Source: an uncultured Eubacteriales bacterium (GTDB taxonomy: Bacteria; Bacillota; Clostridia; Christensenellales; Aristaeellaceae). Taken from it: 64,000 nt of DNA. The notes beneath the pieces are model-generated. The model worked only from the letters and a program-made list of their open reading frames with translations, did no database searches and was not told the DNA's origin. Position 1 is the stretch's first letter. Each line of letters opens with the position of its first letter. The stretch is taken from assembly GCA_902764915.1 (NCBI GenBank), contig CACWXY010000002.1:62001-126000 (forward strand). Direction: 5' to 3'. A program made the translations under genes and the position numbers. Of this stretch, positions 61,032 through 64,000 are shown piece by piece.

Positions 61032-61955
61032 TCACACCTTGTCTGTCGCCTTTTCACCGAAAAGGCCCGTGGGCTTTACCACAAGAATGATAATCAGAAG
61101 CGCAAAGGTAAACGCATCGGAGAATGTGGCCAGTCCCAGAGGACGCGCGATCACGCCGGACTTGAAGAGAATCACATCCATGCCTTTGATGATGTTCTCC
61201 ACAATACCGATAATGAAGGCGCCGATCACCGCACCGGGGATCGAACCAATCCCTCCGAACACAGCTGCGACAAACGCCTTCAGGCCCGGCATGGCACCAG
61301 AGGTCTGAATCACCGTGTTATAGTTGGTAAAATAGAGAATCGACCCGACGCCCGCCAGGAAGGAACCGATCACAAAGGTTGTGGAAATGACGCTGTTGAT
61401 GTTAATGCCCATCAGCTGGCTGGTCTCAAAATCCTTGGACACTGCCCGCATGGCCATGCCGATCTTGGTTTTGTTGATCAGAAGCACCAGAGCCACTACC
61501 AGGAAAATGGTCAGGAAAGGCGTGACAACCGTCACAATCTTGGTGGTCGCAGGCCCGATGGTAACGGAATCCGAAATCCAGGGAATGGTCGGATACTGCT
61601 TGTTCAGACCGCCGGTAATGTACAGCACCAGGTTCTGCAGGGTATAGGAGACACCAATGGCGGAAATCATGACACTCATGCGCGGCGCAGAGCGCAGGGG
61701 CTTGTAGGCAACACGCTCAATCAGAAAGCCGATCAGCGCCGTGAAAAGAATCACAAGCGGAATACACACATACAAAGGCATTCCGCTGGCGGAAATATAG
61801 ATCATGATAATACCCGCTACCATGAACACGTCACCGTGCGCGAAATTAATCAGACGCAGTATGCCGTACACCATGGTATAGCCGATGGCAATGAGCGCAT
61901 ACTGCCCGCCCACGGAGATTCCCGATAGCAGATATGGAAAGACGGTATTCCACAT
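61032..61955 (-). CDS. livH: Branched-chain amino acid ABC importer, permease LivH
   Basis: A 307-residue permease with about eight membrane segments. The N-terminal LLSGISVGGQYALIAIGYTMVYGILRLINFAHGD is the LivH signature, with RAVSKDFETSQLMGININ as the coupling region and FGGIGSIPGAVIGAF near the end. ATG at 61955 has only a weak ribosome binding site (AGGG). It is separated from livJ by a hairpin with a T run, which should lower expression of the transporter genes relative to the binding protein. Confidence 0.94.
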   Translation of the reverse strand: MWNTVFPYLLSGISVGGQYALIAIGYTMVYGILRLINFAHGDVFMVAGIIMIYISASGMPLYVCIPLVILFTALIGFLIERVAYKPLRSAPRMSVMISAIGVSYTLQNLVLYITGGLNKQYPTIPWISDSVTIGPATTKIVTVVTPFLTIFLVVALVLLINKTKIGMAMRAVSKDFETSQLMGININSVISTTFVIGSFLAGVGSILYFTNYNTVIQTSGAMPGLKAFVAAVFGGIGSIPGAVIGAFIIGIVENIIKGMDVILFKSGVIARPLGLATFSDAFTFALLIIILVVKPTGLFGEKATDKV

Positions 61956-61991
61956 ACCCTAAGGCACTTCCCTTCCCGGATCATTTGGCAT

Positions 61992-62030
61992 AAAAAGGAG
62001 GCGACGAAGGCTATTGATGCCTTCGCCGCC
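61992..62030 (-). terminator. Partial terminator between livJ and livHMGF
   Basis: GGCGACGAAGGC (62000-62011) and GCCTTCGCCGCC (62019-62030) form a 12-base stem with one mismatch and a 7-base loop; the minus strand continues CTCCTTTTTATG. Probably a leaky terminator, since livH has no other promoter that I can see. Confidence 0.7.
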
Positions 62031-62049
62031 AGGATCGCATTTCATCGAG

Positions 62050-63207
62050 TTAATCAACGCTTGCTTCCGCCACAAAGGTCCAGTCACCTGTCTGCGTATC
62101 CACGGTCTTCACAAACGCAGAGGTACGGATCGCGTCGCCGGTCTCGTCAAAGGCAATTGCACCGGATACACCTGTCAGCGTCACGGAAGGCAGTGCTTCC
62201 ATAACCGCCTTGGAATCTATGGAACCGGCAGCCTTCATGGCTTCCAGTGCCGTATAATAGGCATCATATCCCATGACGGATACAGCGGAGATCACATCAT
62301 TCCCGCCATTGTTCGTCAGGGCTTCGCTGTTGCTGTTCAGCCAGGCCTTGAAGCCTTCGTCAAATTCCGCATTGGCGCCTTCCTGATAGAAGGTGTCGAT
62401 GATCAGCTGAATGTTAGTTCCCTTGGCTGCTTCCGCTACCACATTGGAGTCCAGCGTATCGCCGCCCAGGATCGGATAGGTCACGTTCTGGGAACTGGCC
62501 TGCTTCACGATCTGTGTGGAATAGGCAATGGATACCGGGCTGAAGAACACATCCGCGCCGAACATGGTCGCGTTGGTCAGATAGGAAGTGAAGTCCGAGT
62601 TGCCGGTGGGGAAAGTCTCGTCATAGACCATGCCGCCCAGTTCCTCGAAAGCGCGCTTGAAGTAGGTCACAAGGCCTACATCATAGTCATTGCCCAGTTC
62701 AGCCAGGCAGTAGGCAGTGCGTGCGCCCAGTTCCTTGTAGGCATAGTTCGCAAGCACAGTGCCCTGGAAGGGATCCAGGAAGCAGATGCGGAAGTAATGG
62801 CTGTTGCCGGCGGTTACCTGCGGATTGGTGCAGGTCGCGCCGATCGCAGCGATATCGGCTGCCTTGAAATAATCCGATCCCGCAATGGAGACGGCGGAGC
62901 CATAGGAACCAAGCACGACGGCCACCTGTTCGCTGACCAGTTTCTGGGCAGCAGAAGGCGCCTTGTCCGGTGTGGATCCGTTGTCAGCATACACCAGCTC
63001 AACCTTGTATTCCTGGCCGCCAACCTCTACGGTAGGGGTCTTTTCCAGAGCATACTGCATGCCGAGCATTTCCTGCTTTCCGCCCGCGCCGCTGTCACCG
63101 GAAGCCGGTTCAAACACGCCGATCTTGACAACCGGCAAATCATCGGCGAAAGCCAGCGCCGGGAGCACCATCATGCATACCAAAAGAAGACTGAGAATCT
63201 TTTTCAT
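62050..63207 (-). CDS. livJ: Branched-chain amino acid-binding protein (Liv importer)
   Basis: A 385-residue periplasmic-binding-fold protein, SBP family 4 (ANF-receptor-like). After the signal peptide (MKKILSLLLVCMMVLPALAFA) the mature part starts PVVKIGVFEPASGDSGAGG, the typical Liv binding-site strand. GSYGSAVSIAGSDYFKAADI and GLVTYFKRAFEELGG are also readable. The signal has no lipobox. ATG at 63207 follows AAGGAAGGAG. It is first in the operon, under its own promoter; the exact amino acid bound cannot be told. Confidence 0.93.
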   Translation of the reverse strand: MKKILSLLLVCMMVLPALAFADDLPVVKIGVFEPASGDSGAGGKQEMLGMQYALEKTPTVEVGGQEYKVELVYADNGSTPDKAPSAAQKLVSEQVAVVLGSYGSAVSIAGSDYFKAADIAAIGATCTNPQVTAGNSHYFRICFLDPFQGTVLANYAYKELGARTAYCLAELGNDYDVGLVTYFKRAFEELGGMVYDETFPTGNSDFTSYLTNATMFGADVFFSPVSIAYSTQIVKQASSQNVTYPILGGDTLDSNVVAEAAKGTNIQLIIDTFYQEGANAEFDEGFKAWLNSNSEALTNNGGNDVISAVSVMGYDAYYTALEAMKAAGSIDSKAVMEALPSVTLTGVSGAIAFDETGDAIRTSAFVKTVDTQTGDWTFVAEASVD

Positions 63208-63241
63208 TGTCAAAACTCCTTCCTTAGTCGTCGGATGCCGA

Positions 63242-63269
63242 GAGTATAAACCCGGGACAGAAATTTGCA
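63242..63269 (-). promoter_or_regulatory. Promoter of the liv operon
   Basis: On the minus strand, TTGCAA (63269-63264), 16-base spacer, TATACT (63247-63242), about 35 bases before the livJ start. Confidence 0.75.
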
Positions 63270-63394
63270 AGAAGTCAGGCCCAAATTCTGCAATAAAATA
63301 CAGATAAAGTACAATATTTCCGGAAAATCAAACACACATATGCAGAATTGCGTTCTTTATTTTGCATTTTTGATGCTTTCCGGTCATTCCCGCA

Positions 63395-63423
63395 TGGACA
63401 GGACCACCGGGAACCTTTATACT
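63395..63423 (+). promoter_or_regulatory. Promoter of the EamA-type transporter gene
   Basis: TGGACA (63395-63400), 17-base spacer, TATACT (63418-63423), 21 bases before the start codon. Confidence 0.8.
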
Positions 63424-63443
63424 CCTGCGGGGAGGAAATGATT

Positions 63444-64000
63444 ATGTCGCAGAAAACGGCCATCCGTCACCTGATCCTGTCCATGCTGATCTATGGCACC
63501 ATCGGCCTTGTTCGCCGCATGCTTCCCGTATCATCGGCCTTTCTCGCCATGAGTCGCGGGTTTCTCGGGGCCGGTTTCCTCTATCTTGCCATGCGCATCA
63601 AGCGTACCCGTTTTTCCGCAGCGGCATGCCGGGGCAGTTTCCGCTATCTGATTCTTTCCGGTATGCTGATCGGCCTGAACTGGATTCTCCTTTTTGAGTC
63701 CTATCAGTATGTTACTGTCGCCACGGCCACGCTTTGCTACTATATGGCACCCGTGTTTGTCATGCTTCTTTCTCCGCTGCTGCTCCGGGAAAGACTGCGC
63801 ATGGTGCACATGCTGTGTATTCTGCTGGCGCTGATGGGCATGGCACTCCTGTCCGGCGTCTTCTCCTTCGCAGGCCAGGTCCATCCGCTGGGCATTCTTC
63901 TGGGGCTTGGCGCTGCGCTCCTCTACGCCAGCGTCATTCTGGTCAACAAGAAGATCCCGCCTATGCCGGCTATGGAGAAGACGATTATTCAGCTTCTGTT
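63444..64000 (+). CDS. EamA/DMT-family transporter (3' end outside window)
   Basis: 185 residues are visible, from ATG 63444 behind GGGGAGGAA, and the frame is still open at the window end. Six hydrophobic segments can be counted so far: HLILSMLIYGTIGL, the FLGAGFLYLA stretch, YLILSGMLIGLNWILLF, ATATLCYYMAPVFVMLL, MLCILLALMGMALLSG and LGILLGLGAALLYASVIL. LNWILLFESYQYVTVATATL with the following Tyr-Tyr-Met-Ala-Pro is characteristic of EamA-type drug/metabolite transporters. The substrate is unknown. It is divergent from the liv operon. Confidence 0.88.
   Translation, partial: MSQKTAIRHLILSMLIYGTIGLVRRMLPVSSAFLAMSRGFLGAGFLYLAMRIKRTRFSAAACRGSFRYLILSGMLIGLNWILLFESYQYVTVATATLCYYMAPVFVMLLSPLLLRERLRMVHMLCILLALMGMALLSGVFSFAGQVHPLGILLGLGAALLYASVILVNKKIPPMPAMEKTIIQLL

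Noticed and set aside
63271-63394. Riboswitch or T-box between the liv operon and the EamA gene
   Set aside because: The leaders on both sides are only 20-40 bases long, too short for a riboswitch.

Overview
The window looks like chromosome of a Gram-positive, clostridial-type bacterium (Bacillota, moderately GC-rich, probably a gut or rumen anaerobe). The evidence is strong AAGGAGG-type ribosome binding sites with many GTG/TTG starts, canonical TTGACA-17-TATAAT promoters, U-tailed hairpin terminators, AddAB in place of RecBCD, a class II GalT, a MoxR/DUF58 operon, WG-repeat and TPR surface proteins, and large Opp and Liv ABC importers. The exact genus cannot be told from sequence reading alone. 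Gene density is high and both strands are used. There is no insertion sequence, prophage or CRISPR array.

Layout. 1-5.1 kb: the end of a XerS-like recombinase, a small Cys-rich protein, a free-methionine-sulfoxide reductase, galT, and the first of two ftsH genes, divergent from galT across one shared symmetric promoter. 5.1-10.9 kb: a secreted protein of unknown function, enolase and the second ftsH. 10.9-18.7 kb: a candidate small RNA, a YczE-type membrane protein, oppABCDF and a cupin. 18.8-24.4 kb: serC-serA (serine synthesis), then a MoxR/DUF58/membrane-protein operon facing it. 24.4-27.5 kb: tRNA-Pro(GGG), a phosphoribosyltransferase-like protein, a frameshifted gene and long spacers. 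27.5-35.7 kb (minus strand): an unusual run of TPR lipoprotein, MIF-like tautomerase, solute-binding protein and galK, followed by tsaE-tsaB-rimI. 35.7-41 kb: a long spacer with a candidate small RNA, a PIG-L deacetylase lipoprotein and a PreP-like M16C protease. 41-48.1 kb: addB and addA, convergent. 48.2-57.2 kb: a TetR regulator, two membrane-anchored coiled-coil proteins, two MATE exporters with a small coupled protein, an SPFH protein, a WG-repeat protein and a GNAT acetyltransferase. 57.3-64 kb: a HAD phosphatase, the livJHMGF importer and a truncated EamA transporter.

How the genes work together. GalT and GalK serve the Leloir pathway from separate loci. Opp, Liv and SerCA point to heavy amino-acid and peptide use. 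AddA and AddB form one recombination nuclease although they are not in one operon. TsaE, TsaB and RimI belong to tRNA t6A and ribosome modification. The points most worth following up are the MIF-like/TPR/solute-binding/galK operon, the matching hairpins between Shine-Dalgarno and start codon in addA and addB, the symmetric galT/ftsH promoter, three candidate small RNAs, and the phosphoribosyltransferase-like protein whose PRPP loop lacks its acidic pair.
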